Source of the DNA: a virus
IMG/VR virus record: IMGVR_UViG_3300036790_000500
Coordinates: 1 to 64,000 of that record
Reading direction: 5' to 3' (one strand)
DNA: 64,000 nucleotides
Part shown: positions 1 to 6,639 of the stretch, in pieces
Layout of the letters: the number at the start of each line of letters is the position of its first letter
Numbering within the stretch: the stretch's first letter is position 1
The notes under the pieces: generated by a model
Databases searched by the model: none
What the model saw: only the letters and a program-made list of their open reading frames with translations
What the model was told of the DNA's origin: nothing
Made by a program: the position numbers and the translations under genes

Positions 1-14
1 CTAAACATCACCTC

Positions 15-416
15 TTAGTCACGTCGGGCCGGACAGCCCTCACCGTATCCCGGTGCGTGGATGACCGCGAGGAACCCGACATATGACTTCCCGCCGCAGC
101 GGACGCATACGTGTGGGTACTCGTCAATCTGCTTCTTGCTCGTGACCTCGCCGCATGGGTTCTGTGAACGTCGCCGGATACGGGCCCACCAATTTTCCTG
201 AGGCTGAGAATCGAGGCGAGAGAACACGCGACCGGAAGCCTCCATGATTTTATCCCCTTGTCGCTGCCCGATTTCGATGCCGTCTTCCTTCCAACAGTTC
301 CCCCATCGATTGCGGCTCGCTTGGTCTTGTCCCCAGTCGACAACAACGTCACCGGGAAGAAGTTCTTCGAACCTGAACACTTGGTCGTCGTCTAGGTACG
401 GCGCAGCGTTACTCAT
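15..416 (-). CDS. Hypothetical protein with C-terminal CxxCGG zinc-ribbon-like motif
   Basis: Unrecognised 133-residue protein. The start is set at 416 because it overlaps the stop of the gene at 413-655 as ATGA and has GGAGGGG about 7 nt upstream; the open frame continues further upstream but would overlap that gene heavily. The C-terminus carries CVRCGGKSYVGF, closely resembling CPRCGGPAYVGF at the end of the 13872-14537 protein, so the two share a small domain that probably binds metal or nucleic acid (inference). Just after its stop, an AAGAGGTG followed by ATG (bases 9-7) suggests that another gene begins and runs off the window. Confidence 0.7.
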   Translation of the reverse strand: MSNAAPYLDDDQVFRFEELLPGDVVVDWGQDQASRNRWGNCWKEDGIEIGQRQGDKIMEASGRVFSRLDSQPQENWWARIRRRSQNPCGEVTSKKQIDEYPHVCVRCGGKSYVGFLAVIHAPGYGEGCPARRD

Positions 417-655
417 TGGCTCATCCCCTCCGGAACCTCGCTGTTCCGAATCACCGCTGCCCAAGGCGCGTCGACCGGGCAGTTCTGCGGCACGGTCCCC
501 AACATGTACTGGGCCTCGAGCCCACGCTCGAAATTGGGCAGGGCCTGACACGCCAACTCCTCGGAGGCGAAGGCATAAACCCTCATCCCCGCGGGTAACG
601 TACAGGCCATCTTAACGACCCATTCAGGACGTCGTTCTTCCACTTCGATTCCCAT
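413..655 (-). CDS. Small hypothetical protein, first gene of a coupled pair
   Basis: Unrecognised 80-residue soluble protein with no clear motif. The start at 655 has the Shine-Dalgarno GCAGGAGGC 5 nt upstream and lies directly downstream of a leader hairpin (672-689). Its stop overlaps the start of the next gene by ATGA, so the two are probably translationally coupled. Confidence 0.7.
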   Translation of the reverse strand: MGIEVEERRPEWVVKMACTLPAGMRVYAFASEELACQALPNFERGLEAQYMLGTVPQNCPVDAPWAAVIRNSEVPEGMSQ

Positions 656-732
656 GGATGCCTCCTGCTTCGGCCACTGAACCGTGGCCGCAGTCGAAGA
701 CCCCTCACGCTAGGGGGAGAGGGTAATGCTTT
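656..732 (-). promoter_or_regulatory. Structured leader: tandem hairpins plus Shine-Dalgarno
   Basis: Read on the minus strand, this gap holds a CCCC/GGGG hairpin, the box CTTCGACTG, a hairpin GGCCAC-GGTTCA-GTGGCC (689-672) and then GAAGCAGGAGG. It belongs to the repeated leader family described in the findings. Confidence 0.6.
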
Positions 733-972
733 TTACTTCTTAGAAACGTAGCGCCACTTGGACCACGTCATCTCGAATCGAAGGCTCTCGGGCAAGGCCT
801 TAATAACCTCATCACGAATGCTGAGTTTTCCCTGGGCTGGGCCGCCCGTTAACTTGTCCAATGCCTCGGCGTCATCGAGCAGGTCAACCGCTCGGGACAT
901 CACATAGACGTCCCAACGCTCGGGCGGCGCGGTGTCGAGGCACCCGAGCGGTTCACCCTCGACTCGACTCAC
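733..972 (-). CDS. Small hypothetical acidic protein
   Basis: Unrecognised 79-residue protein with an acidic N-terminal half and a Lys/Trp-rich C-terminus. The ATG overlaps the stop of the upstream gene (969-1208) as ATGA, indicating coupled translation and fixing the start. Confidence 0.7.
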   Translation of the reverse strand: MSRVEGEPLGCLDTAPPERWDVYVMSRAVDLLDDAEALDKLTGGPAQGKLSIRDEVIKALPESLRFEMTWSKWRYVSKK

Positions 973-1208
973 TTGAGCGAGTCCAAGTAACTGAGGATGG
1001 CTCGGCGGCAGAACTCCTTAGCACCGAGCGGTCCCTCTGAGGCGTCAGCGCTGGCGTGTAGAATCCGCCTGTACTCATCCGTGCTGAACGTGAGCGTCAG
1101 TTTCTCTTTGAGTTCCGTCGGTGGTCGACCGACCTTGCGCTTGCCGGAGTCCGCCGCGGATGACGCGTCGATGTGCTTGTCGTTCATGCGTTGTTTATTG
1201 GCTCCCAT
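969..1208 (-). CDS. Small basic protein with AT-hook-like GRPP, possibly ribbon-helix-helix
   Basis: 79 residues. The N-terminal third is basic and contains KRKVGRPPTELKEKL, an AT-hook-like GRP core. LTLTFSTDEYRRIL follows, which could form the strand and first helix of a ribbon-helix-helix DNA-binding fold (weak inference). The start at 1208 has AACAGGAGAAG upstream. The leader holds a perfect CCCGCT/AGCGGG hairpin (1254-1271). A DNA-binding regulator is plausible but unproven. Confidence 0.65.
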   Translation of the reverse strand: MGANKQRMNDKHIDASSAADSGKRKVGRPPTELKEKLTLTFSTDEYRRILHASADASEGPLGAKEFCRRAILSYLDSLK

Positions 1209-1286
1209 GTTCTTCTCCTGTTAGGGACCGGACAGACCCGCCTCCAATCGAAGCCCGCTCAGAGAAGCGGGATGGCGCAGGCTCGC
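1209..1286 (-). promoter_or_regulatory. Structured leader, divergent member
   Basis: The minus strand reads hairpin CCCGCT-TCTCTG-AGCGGG (1271-1254), then the conserved box CTTCGATTG, then a degenerate GGG/CCC stem and AACAGGAGAAG. The box and Shine-Dalgarno match the family; the second stem is weak here. Confidence 0.5.
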
Positions 1287-1727
1287 CTAATCGAGGTACT
1301 CGGCGGCCTTGCGAAGCGCGGCCGCAACCCGACATGACCGGGAGCGATACGCCTCGTATCTATTGATACCGCCAGTGCCAACGTGGTGGTCGTTGATGTC
1401 GGCAATCGAACCGATGATTTCCTCGAATTCTTCGGACTTGCATTGGCTGAGTGTTACGGCCATCTTCGTAACATCTCTCTCAAGGACATAATCAGTCTCG
1501 GGATGACGTCCTGTCATGGCGAAGTAGAGTTCACCGAGGCCGCAATGCATCGTTCGGACCCCGTTGGTCGGGTCAGGTCCGTTCTGTAACAGACCGTAAC
1601 AGAGCCGAATGAACGTTCGCTTCTTTGGGTCGTAGATTTTATCGGCGAGTTTCAGCATCCACTCGCGAGTGAGTTTCTTCGGGGGCTTTGCCAGGGGCCG
1701 AATCGAACATGAATTTGATTGCGCCAT
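1287..1727 (-). CDS. Hypothetical protein, 146 aa
   Basis: Unrecognised soluble protein. The N-terminus is basic (KPPKKLTREWMLKLADKIYD), followed by a region rich in Cys and Met. I chose the ATG at 1727 rather than the in-frame ATG at 1736: the sequence TTGCGGTAGGAT lies 7 nt upstream and matches the leaderless-promoter motif seen elsewhere in the window. The gene may therefore be transcribed from inside the end of its upstream neighbour. Confidence 0.65.
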   Translation of the reverse strand: MAQSNSCSIRPLAKPPKKLTREWMLKLADKIYDPKKRTFIRLCYGLLQNGPDPTNGVRTMHCGLGELYFAMTGRHPETDYVLERDVTKMAVTLSQCKSEEFEEIIGSIADINDHHVGTGGINRYEAYRSRSCRVAAALRKAAEYLD

Positions 1728-1729
1728 GA

Positions 1730-2146
1730 CTAGCATCCTACCGCAACGTCGGCCGGCCAGGTCAGGCCGAAGTTCTCCGAGACTCGCTGTAGTTGTGAGA
1801 CCATCAAGTTCGGTGAAGTCCCGCGGTCGTGTGCCTTCTGCAGTTCGATAGCAAAGCCGTCGAGTGGAAGGTCGCCATTGTTGACCTCGACGTCGTCGTC
1901 CGAAAGTTCCGCGGCCAACCCTATGCCTCTAAGCCTCAGCCAGTAGACGTCACCAGCGAACGCGCTCTCCGCGGCCCCCGCACCCTCGGTGTCAACCCAG
2001 CCCCAAGCGCAATGCATGACGAAGCCGTCCTCCCTGACCTTACGGTACACGTAATTGACGCCACCGGCGCCAATCCTGCAGCGCTCGAAGCCCTGGGAGG
2101 CGAGGCCGCGGACGGCCCGGTCGAACATCTCCTGATGTGTCATCAT
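1730..2146 (-). CDS. Hypothetical protein, paralogue of 9300-9692
   Basis: 138-residue protein of unknown function. It shares the N-terminal block QEMFDRAVRGLASQG and the internal motif MHCAWGWVD with the protein at 9300-9692, so this is a phage-specific paralogous family. The first 46 nt of the shared block are identical in DNA sequence (2089-2134 and 9632-9677). The start overlaps the TGA of the upstream gene. Cysteines at the shared RC and MHC positions could be functional, but nothing identifies an activity. Confidence 0.75.
   Translation of the reverse strand: MMTHQEMFDRAVRGLASQGFERCRIGAGGVNYVYRKVREDGFVMHCAWGWVDTEGAGAAESAFAGDVYWLRLRGIGLAAELSDDDVEVNNGDLPLDGFAIELQKAHDRGTSPNLMVSQLQRVSENFGLTWPADVAVGC
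1735..1747 (-). promoter_or_regulatory. Putative leaderless promoter (TTGCGGTAGGAT)
   Basis: On the minus strand a -10-like TAGGAT (1740-1735) preceded by TTGCGG lies 7 nt before the ATG at 1727. The same motif recurs at 4606, 14600 and 27043. It overlaps the 3' end of the 1730-2146 gene. Confidence 0.45.
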
Positions 2147-2430
2147 TTAATCTTCTCTCCACTGGTCCCGATGTAGTACTCGCATCCCGGTTCCGAGCAG
2201 ACATGGAAGAAGCCGCCGCTCGGGTTGGCTCTCATCTCGAGTCGACCGTCGCACATCTGACACTCGCCGCCGCCGGTGACCTCGAGGTAATACCGCTGCG
2301 TGACCGGTCGGGTCTTGCGGTCAGCCATCGACTTGCCGTGGGCCCGGGCGTTGTACGTGCCCTCTCCGTTGCGGCGCTTGAATTCCGCCATCAGTCGCTC
2401 CCGCTCGTCTCCGTCAGGTTGCTGTGACAT
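2143..2430 (-). CDS. Hypothetical zinc-ribbon protein
   Basis: 95 residues. The basic N-terminal half (KRRNGEGTYNARAHGKS) is followed by CQMC and, 24 residues later, CSEPGC: a four-cysteine treble-clef or ribbon pattern. Nucleic-acid or protein binding is likely (inference). It is first in a coupled set (ATGA with 1730-2146) and is preceded by one of the best-formed leader hairpins (2449-2468). Confidence 0.7.
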   Translation of the reverse strand: MSQQPDGDERERLMAEFKRRNGEGTYNARAHGKSMADRKTRPVTQRYYLEVTGGGECQMCDGRLEMRANPSGGFFHVCSEPGCEYYIGTSGEKIK

Positions 2431-2500
2431 GTCTTCACTCTCCTGTTTCGGGTCCGAGAGTGGACCCGTAAGCGGAGGCCGGTGATACGCCCGGCCCGTG
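2431..2500 (-). promoter_or_regulatory. Structured leader, canonical copy
   Basis: Minus-strand order: hairpin GGCCGG/CCGGCC (2496-2477), box CTCCGCTTA, a 7-bp hairpin CGGGTCC-ACTCTC-GGACCCG (2468-2449), then AAACAGGAGA. The CTCC of the box can pair with GGAG of the Shine-Dalgarno and close the structure. Confidence 0.65.
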
Positions 2501-2522
2501 AGCCGCTGTCGCTCTGCTTTCT

Positions 2523-2858
2523 CTACTGCCGCTGTTGGACCTGCAGGGTCGAACCCACGCGCTCCGCGTCCTCCTGCGGAAGCGCCGATGAACCGCCCTC
2601 GTCACGGGCCGAGCAACTCTGGCCCGATGGGTCGCACTCGGCTTGGCACCCACCGCATCCCTCGCTCTCGGCCTCGTCACAGAACTCGTTGACGGAGTCC
2701 TGGGCATCCGCGGCCGTGCCGCAACCCGACCAGTCGGCGCCACCGCAGTACTGCGTCTCACCGGAGCAGTCATAGACTTGGTCTGGGTTGACGGGCGCCG
2801 CCGTACAGCCTCCGACGCAAGCGACCATGAGGGACATGAACATGATTTTTTTCAGCAT
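2523..2858 (-). CDS. Cysteine-rich lipoprotein
   Basis: 111 residues. MLKKIMFMSLMVACVGGC is a lipoprotein signal peptide: positive N-terminus, hydrophobic core and lipobox VGGC. The mature part is acidic and very Cys/Gly-rich (repeated C-G-G and C-x-x-C spacing), suggesting a disulphide-stabilised envelope protein. The ATG at 2858 is favoured by the signal peptide and by a TATGAT box 6 nt upstream. An upstream GTG at 2876 with a GGAGGAGG further back is the alternative. It could be expressed in the infected cell envelope, for example in superinfection exclusion (inference). Confidence 0.65.
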   Translation of the reverse strand: MLKKIMFMSLMVACVGGCTAAPVNPDQVYDCSGETQYCGGADWSGCGTAADAQDSVNEFCDEAESEGCGGCQAECDPSGQSCSARDEGGSSALPQEDAERVGSTLQVQQRQ

Positions 2859-2864
2859 GCGTCC

Positions 2865-2874
2865 ATCATACCAC
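2865..2874 (-). promoter_or_regulatory. Putative extended -10 promoter (GTGGTATGAT)
   Basis: TGG-TATGAT on the minus strand (-10 at 2870-2865) ends 6 nt before the ATG at 2858. This predicts a leaderless or near-leaderless transcript for the lipoprotein gene. Confidence 0.55.
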
Positions 2875-2894
2875 AAAACAACCGCACCTCCTCC

Positions 2895-3143
2895 TTAGGA
2901 GGCGTTCGTGCCCTCTTCGAGTTGCCGTTGCAGGCGCTCGGTCCAGTGCTCGTGAACTCGGTCGGCCTCGCTGTCCAACTCGAGGCGCTTGCGGTCAAGC
3001 GCCGCCTCGAACGAGGCCAGCGAGCGTGCTCCGTTCAACTGCGCCTGTACTACTCGCAGCGCTGTATCTGGGCAGGTGTCCATCTCGCTGAAGAACTCGT
3101 CGGACTCGTCGAGGTCCTGCTGCGTAACATAGAATGTTGCCAT
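2895..3143 (-). CDS. Hypothetical helical protein
   Basis: 82-residue, strongly charged, probably alpha-helical protein (EAALDRKRLELDSEADRVHE suggests a coiled coil). The start at 3143 is fixed by AAACAGGAGA and the leader hairpin at 3160-3179; the open frame upstream of it runs into the downstream repeat tract of the neighbouring gene and is not real. Function unknown. Confidence 0.7.
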   Translation of the reverse strand: MATFYVTQQDLDESDEFFSEMDTCPDTALRVVQAQLNGARSLASFEAALDRKRLELDSEADRVHEHWTERLQRQLEEGTNAS

Positions 3144-3195
3144 CGGTATTCTCCTGTTTCGACCGCGAAGATGCGGTCGCAAGCGGAACAATGTC
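3144..3195 (-). promoter_or_regulatory. Structured leader hairpin
   Basis: Minus strand: box TTCCGCTTG, 7-bp hairpin CGACCGC-ATCTTC-GCGGTCG (3179-3160), AAACAGGAGA. The stem bases differ from those at 2449-2468 and 5255-5274 but pairing is kept. Confidence 0.65.
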
Positions 3196-3214
3196 TGAGG
3201 ATTGAGTGTTTGAT

Positions 3215-3565
3215 TTACTGCGACCGCGACCCAGACCACGACCCCGACCCAGACCCCGACCACGACCACGACCACGACCCCGACCACGACCGCGACCGCG
3301 ACCCCGACCCCGACCGCGACCGCGACCCCGACCACGACTCCGGCCGCGACCCCGACCACGACTCCGGCCGCGACCCCGACCCCGACCGCGACCGCGACCC
3401 CGACCACGACTCCGGCCGCGGCCCCGACCAAAAAATCCATTCATCTTCAGGAATGACCGTCCCGTGGTCAAGACAGAAGTCATAGAGGACATCCCGTGCC
3501 TCTAGACCCTCCGTCATGAGCGCATCGAACATTCGAAGCGTCTCCGCCGTCGGCGGCGCGTTCAC
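3215..3565 (-). CDS. Small acidic protein with Ser/Gly/Arg/Trp repeat tail
   Basis: 116 residues. The first 46 form a normal acidic domain (MNAPPTAETLRMFDALMTEG and on), followed by about 65 residues built only from SGSRSRS, SGSWSWS and GSRPESW units ending at a TAA. This frame is chosen because its ATG overlaps the stop of the upstream gene as ATGA; the alternative frames of the tract (poly-PR, poly-GR, poly-GV) lack such support. The tail resembles SR-type disordered sequence and could bind nucleic acid or undergo phase separation (inference). Confidence 0.65.
   Translation of the reverse strand: MNAPPTAETLRMFDALMTEGLEARDVLYDFCLDHGTVIPEDEWIFWSGPRPESWSGSRSRSGSGSRPESWSGSRPESWSGSRSRSGSGSRSRSWSGSWSWSWSGSGSGSWSGSRSQ
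3219..3430. repeat. Short-period tandem repeat tract (CGACCC/CGACCA units)
   Basis: About 210 bp of 6-bp GAC-CCC/GAC-CAC units, with a higher-order unit containing CACGACTCCGGCCGCGACCC present three times (from about 3335, 3358 and 3407). It lies inside the 3' part of the 3215-3565 gene and is a likely site of length variation by slippage. Confidence 0.85.
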
Positions 3566-3810
3566 GCCAACCCCGAAACGACGTGTTCATACGGCGCGAT
3601 GAAGACCCCACCAGAGAGCGGCACGAGGACCCCGTCGGGAAGCCGTTCATGCTTCTTGATTTTACCCGCGTAGTACTCGACGTTCGGTCCGGTCTCGAAG
3701 ACCTCCGTGGCGTCAGACAGCCGCGCATGCGACGGCCAGAGTTCCGTCACGGTTCCGATGTAATAGAAAGTTGGGGTCTTGAACGAGTACGTCTTACCGA
3801 CCTGTAGCAT
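3562..3810 (-). CDS. Hypothetical protein, 82 aa
   Basis: Unrecognised small protein. Alternating hydrophobic and polar residues (YSFKTPTFYYIGTVTELWPS) suggest a beta-barrel such as an SH3-like fold (inference). The start at 3810 has GGAGACGCAG upstream and a leader hairpin; the stop overlaps the start of the repeat-tailed gene. Confidence 0.7.
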   Translation of the reverse strand: MLQVGKTYSFKTPTFYYIGTVTELWPSHARLSDATEVFETGPNVEYYAGKIKKHERLPDGVLVPLSGGVFIAPYEHVVSGLA

Positions 3811-3860
3811 CTGCGTCTCCTGTCTCGGCCGCTATTAATTGCGACCGCGGTCAGAGATGC
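3811..3860 (-). promoter_or_regulatory. Structured leader hairpin with a U-G wobble
   Basis: Minus strand: CGGTCGC-AATTAATA-GCGGCCG (3847-3826), then AGACAGGAGA. The fourth base pair is U-G only in the minus-strand RNA and is a C-A mismatch on the plus strand, which supports a structure in the transcript. Confidence 0.55.
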
Positions 3861-3891
3861 GGTTCACCCGCCGAACCCGTGGACGGGCGAA

Positions 3892-3981
3892 TCAGTTCAT
3901 GTTTCGGCGGTCGAACCGAGCGAGCGTGGCCACGATGAGCCACGCGAACTCGAAGGCCCGGCGGCGGTGCCAAGCCGTCAT
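3892..3981 (-). CDS. Tiny membrane protein, 29 aa
   Basis: Starts at an ATG that overlaps the TGA of the 3978-4187 gene as ATGA, the standard coupling junction in this block, and ends in TGA at 3892. It reads MTAWHRRRAFEF, then a hydrophobic helix AWLIVATLA, then RFDRRNMN: basic flanks around a single short membrane segment. It is small enough to be missed by ordinary gene finding. Function unknown. Confidence 0.5.
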   Translation of the reverse strand: MTAWHRRRAFEFAWLIVATLARFDRRNMN

Positions 3982-4187
3982 ATGCCGAGGTTCTCAGCGA
4001 GCAGCGTGAGGGCCTCCCAGTAACTGTCCGACCACATCCAATACGGCGGACTCCAAGGGCCGGTAAGGACCTCCTTCTCATGGGAGTCAGGAACCACGAG
4101 TCCCGGACCCCAGTACGTGTCACGGAACCACTGGGTCCAGCGCCTGATGTCCAGGAGCGGCTCAAGCGTCAGCGCTTCAGGCTTCAT
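3978..4187 (-). CDS. Hypothetical Trp-rich small protein
   Basis: 69 residues, unusually rich in tryptophan (WTQWFRDTYWGPG and PPYWMWSDSYWEAL). It starts at the ATG at 4187 with AAAGGAGAAG upstream, inside the end of the membrane-protein gene 4177-4293. No family recognised. Confidence 0.65.
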   Translation of the reverse strand: MKPEALTLEPLLDIRRWTQWFRDTYWGPGLVVPDSHEKEVLTGPWSPPYWMWSDSYWEALTLLAENLGI

Positions 4188-4293
4188 CACTCTTCTCCTT
4201 TCCCTCTGAAAGAGGTTTAATCGGTTCGACCGCCGGCGGGTACGCCATGGCGAAGCCGAGCACCGCGAGCAACCCGAGCGCGACCCAGGTCAC
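4177..4293 (-). CDS. Small single-pass membrane protein, 38 aa
   Basis: GTG start overlapping the TGA of 4290-4526 (GTGA), with GGAGG 8 nt upstream. Residues 2-20 (TWVALGLLAVLGFAMAYPP) form one membrane helix, followed by a short charged cytoplasmic or periplasmic tail. Size and type fit phage accessory membrane proteins; no specific role can be assigned. Confidence 0.6.
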   Translation of the reverse strand: MTWVALGLLAVLGFAMAYPPAVEPIKPLSEGKEKSDEA

Positions 4294-4526
4294 GACGTCA
4301 CCTCCGTCGAGTCCACGTCGATGGAGCCGACGTACATCACGACCTCGGTCATAATCATCTTGCGAATGCGGCGGGCGTCCAGGGCCATGCCCATGCGGGT
4401 CTGGGAGACCCGAAAGTGACCGCGCCCGGCTGCCTCGTTTGCTCGACGCTCCCAGAGAAGCGCCGCGTCCTCGAGAGCGTCGGCGACTGTCATCTGGTCG
4501 AGCATATCGATTTCCTTGGGACCCAT
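4290..4526 (-). CDS. Hypothetical helical protein
   Basis: 78 residues, mostly helical and charged. The region ALEDAALLWERRANEAAGRG resembles amphipathic helices of small phage early proteins. The start at 4526 has CAGGAGG upstream and a leader hairpin GCCCGC/GCGGGC (4562-4545). Function unknown. Confidence 0.7.
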   Translation of the reverse strand: MGPKEIDMLDQMTVADALEDAALLWERRANEAAGRGHFRVSQTRMGMALDARRIRKMIMTEVVMYVGSIDVDSTEVTS

Positions 4527-4633
4527 AGCGTTCCTCCTGTTGGAGCCCGCGAAACTGCGGGCCCAATCGGTGGGGCGGTAAGAAGCCGCCGCCGTTGGCT
4601 TTTACATCCTATCGCAACTTTATCGGGCCGCTA
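4527..4633 (-). promoter_or_regulatory. Promoter-like box plus structured leader
   Basis: On the minus strand TTGCGATAGGAT (4617-4606) matches the TTGCGGTAGGAT promoter motif. Downstream come a GCGGCTTCTTACCGC hairpin, box ACCGATTG, hairpin GCCCGC-AGTTTC-GCGGGC (4562-4545) and AACAGGAGG. It suggests a promoter for the 4526-to-1 direction. Confidence 0.5.
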
Positions 4634-5032
4634 TCAATCTTCAGTCGCATCGATGTCCTCCGGACTGAGTCCGTTGTGACACACGGGGCAGTCCTCGGTG
4701 CCGGTGCATTCGTGCTCGGGATACGTTTCCGCGTACGGAACGTTCGGAAAGTAGACCACGTATCCGAGACCCATGTTGTCCTCGGTCCAACCGCGACCGA
4801 GGGCATCGATGGCCGCAGTCAGTCCATCGAGCCTCGCGTTGTTTTCGTCATCATGAGTGTCGGCGATTTCCTCGACGCTCGCCTGCACGGCATGCAGCAG
4901 CCGAGCCACGTTCCGACCCGTGCGACCCAAGAACGCAACGCAGGTCCGGCCGAACATGCCGCGACCCGAGTACGAGAAAGGCTCGAGGACGGCATCCTCG
5001 AGTAGCGTCTGAAGCGGGTGTTTGTTATGCAT
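4634..5032 (-). CDS. Hypothetical protein with CPVC motif near C-terminus
   Basis: 132 residues. The helical middle part (NVARLLHAVQASVEEIADTH) is followed by a C-terminal segment with HECTGTEDCPVCHNG, a C-x5-C-x2-C-H arrangement that could bind one metal ion. It overlaps the stop of 5025-5240, so translation is coupled. No family recognised. Confidence 0.7.
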   Translation of the reverse strand: MHNKHPLQTLLEDAVLEPFSYSGRGMFGRTCVAFLGRTGRNVARLLHAVQASVEEIADTHDDENNARLDGLTAAIDALGRGWTEDNMGLGYVVYFPNVPYAETYPEHECTGTEDCPVCHNGLSPEDIDATED

Positions 5033-5240
5033 GGCTCTTCTGTTCCTCCCGGGTCAGAAGCCGAATGGTCTCCGTCACCGTGTCGACCTCGACGGTCAAC
5101 AGGTCCGACTTCGGACCGACGTACCTCTCGAAGGCGAGATGGATGGCGGAGTTCGTGGCGCTATCGACGCCCTCCTCCGCCTCGAGGTCGATGTCCTGTC
5201 GCAGGTCGGCCAACTCGATGGTCATGATATGCTTTCCCAT
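5025..5240 (-). CDS. Small hypothetical protein, 71 aa
   Basis: Acidic N-terminal half and a beta-rich C-terminal half (LLTVEVDTVTETIRLLTREE). The start at 5240 follows ACAGGAGAAGGC and one of the best leader hairpins (5255-5274). First gene of a coupled pair. Function unknown. Confidence 0.7.
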   Translation of the reverse strand: MGKHIMTIELADLRQDIDLEAEEGVDSATNSAIHLAFERYVGPKSDLLTVEVDTVTETIRLLTREEQKSHA

Positions 5241-5304
5241 GCCTTCTCCTGTCTCGGGTCCGAGATTGGACCCGCGAGCGGAGGGCCTCGAAGAGGCCGA
5301 CCTC
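5241..5304 (-). promoter_or_regulatory. Structured leader, canonical copy
   Basis: Minus strand: hairpin GGCCTC-TTC-GAGGCC (5297-5283), box CCTCCGCTCG, hairpin CGGGTCC-AATCTC-GGACCCG (5274-5255), AGACAGGAGAAGG. Confidence 0.65.
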
Positions 5305-5547
5305 CTAGACTAACTCTCCCTCAATCATCAGACCGGGAATGCCCGATTTTCGGAGCCACGCCATGAACCCGTCCAGGTCACTGACGCGGTCGACGAGAAA
5401 CGACACCGTGATGTCCGCGTCGTTCTTCAGCCTTCCGACGAAGGCCGGCTCGGCCGACCACTCGAGAACCTTGAAGTGGTCGTACGCCGCCTCAAGCAGC
5501 GGCCTGACGTGCGGATAGTCAGGCACATAGAACCAAGGCCTTCTCAC
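5305..5547 (-). CDS. Hypothetical protein, 80 aa
   Basis: GTG start overlapping the TGA of the upstream gene (GTGA); the longer open frame to 5682 is not credible because it would cover that gene. A mixed alpha/beta protein with repeated hydrophobic blocks (FVGRLKNDADITVSFLVDRV). No family recognised. Confidence 0.65.
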   Translation of the reverse strand: MRRPWFYVPDYPHVRPLLEAAYDHFKVLEWSAEPAFVGRLKNDADITVSFLVDRVSDLDGFMAWLRKSGIPGLMIEGELV

Positions 5548-5855
5548 GATGACGCCCACCCGAAGAAGACGAACCAACGCTCGCCCGGCTTCTTCTCGTT
5601 CGGACCCATGCAGATGCAGGCCGCCGGACCCCACTTGTCGTCCGACCAGTGGTCGGGGTCGTCGGTCAACCGCTCCAGACACTCGGCCGGTGACTCACCT
5701 TCGTCCGGGGTGACCATCTTGAAACTGCTCTTCTCGGCGATGGTTCCGGTGTACCCGCCGTGCCCGTGCTCGTATCGGGCGGCGGTGACGGCCTTCTCGA
5801 AGGCCGCCGGTGACGTCGTGGCGCTGACTCGATTCCTGAATTGATTGGCTCCCAT
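5544..5855 (-). CDS. Hypothetical protein, 103 aa
   Basis: Soluble protein with a Gly/Tyr patch (EHGHGGYTGTIAEKSSF) and a C-terminal segment rich in aromatic residues (ERWFVFFGWASS). The start at 5855 is supported by ACAGGAGAAGGAC and the leader hairpin 5871-5890. It opens a coupled pair with 5305-5547. Function unknown. Confidence 0.7.
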   Translation of the reverse strand: MGANQFRNRVSATTSPAAFEKAVTAARYEHGHGGYTGTIAEKSSFKMVTPDEGESPAECLERLTDDPDHWSDDKWGPAACICMGPNEKKPGERWFVFFGWASS

Positions 5856-5920
5856 GTCCTTCTCCTGTTTCAGCACCGGAATTGGCGCTGCAATCGGAGC
5901 CCGGCATTCGTCCGGCTCGG
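5856..5920 (-). promoter_or_regulatory. Structured leader with compensatory G-U pair
   Basis: Minus strand: box CTCCGATTG, hairpin CAGCGCC-AATTCC-GGTGCTG (5890-5871), AAACAGGAGAAGG. One pair is G-U in the minus-strand RNA but A-C on the other strand. Confidence 0.6.
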
Positions 5921-5934
5921 TCTCCCCTCTTATT

Positions 5935-6639
5935 CTAGCAGTAGAAGTCTGCCAGGGTCGGCCCGCCGTCCTGGAGGGCGTTCACGGCGGCCATGAACTC
6001 ATGGGCCTCCGACACCGTTCCGGGCGCCAGGTCCAACTCGTGGATGCTCTCGAGGTCCGGGTCGTCATCCTCGAGACGCTTTAGGAAGCCAGCCAGGCCG
6101 GTCAGACCCATTCGGGTCCAGCGATACGGCTGTTCACCCTGTGACCGCAGCCAGTCCGCCTCGAACGCGCTGAACAGTTCGTAGTCCCCCTCGATGCTCT
6201 CGTAGTGATGGGCCTCGGCCTGCTGCCTGGCGCTGGCGAGCATGCAGTCCGTGGCCGAACGAACCAAGTCCGCAGCCCGTTCCTGGTCACCCCCACAGAA
6301 CTCCAGGACGACCGGCCAGACGTCGGCCGTCTCGCACTGGGTCTCATAGTCCAGGGTCTTCTCGATTTGCAGAAAACCCTCGTCGTCCTCCTCATAGGAG
6401 AGGGACCGAAGCCGGCCGTCGCTCCAGACCTCGTTCTGTCCGGGAAAATCGTCGTCTGCCGACTTGTGCCTCGTCGGGTCGGCCGGCGCCGGCGGAGCCC
6501 CGTCTTCGACCCTGAAGTAGCCGGCCAGCGTCGCGGGCGGGTTCAGTTCGTCCACGAAGTTCGGGCCCCTCCACTTCTCTGGAGTGTAGAGCCGGCCGTG
6601 TTCCTCTCGCTTCAGGTCTCGCTCGAATTTGATTGTCAT
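5935..6639 (-). CDS. Hypothetical protein, 234 aa
   Basis: The largest gene in the left block. Start at 6639 (AAAAGGA upstream); the frame stays open far upstream only as a shadow of the next genes. It begins MTIKFERDLKREEHG, has an acidic middle, helical segments with Cys (EFCGGDQERAADLVRSATDC) and an acidic C-terminal half rich in leucine (MGLTGLAGFLKRLEDDDPDL). No enzyme motif is seen. It lacks the usual leader element and sits only 13 nt after 6653-6943, so it probably shares that transcript. Confidence 0.7.
   Translation of the reverse strand: MTIKFERDLKREEHGRLYTPEKWRGPNFVDELNPPATLAGYFRVEDGAPPAPADPTRHKSADDDFPGQNEVWSDGRLRSLSYEEDDEGFLQIEKTLDYETQCETADVWPVVLEFCGGDQERAADLVRSATDCMLASARQQAEAHHYESIEGDYELFSAFEADWLRSQGEQPYRWTRMGLTGLAGFLKRLEDDDPDLESIHELDLAPGTVSEAHEFMAAVNALQDGGPTLADFYC

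Noticed and set aside
3219-3430. Possible CRISPR array
   Set aside because: Repeat units are 6-24 bp without unique spacers; it is a low-complexity coding tract.
3206-3505. Poly-PR and poly-GV reading frames across the repeat tract
   Set aside because: Every frame of such a repeat stays open; only the SGSRSRS frame has an ATGA junction with its neighbour.
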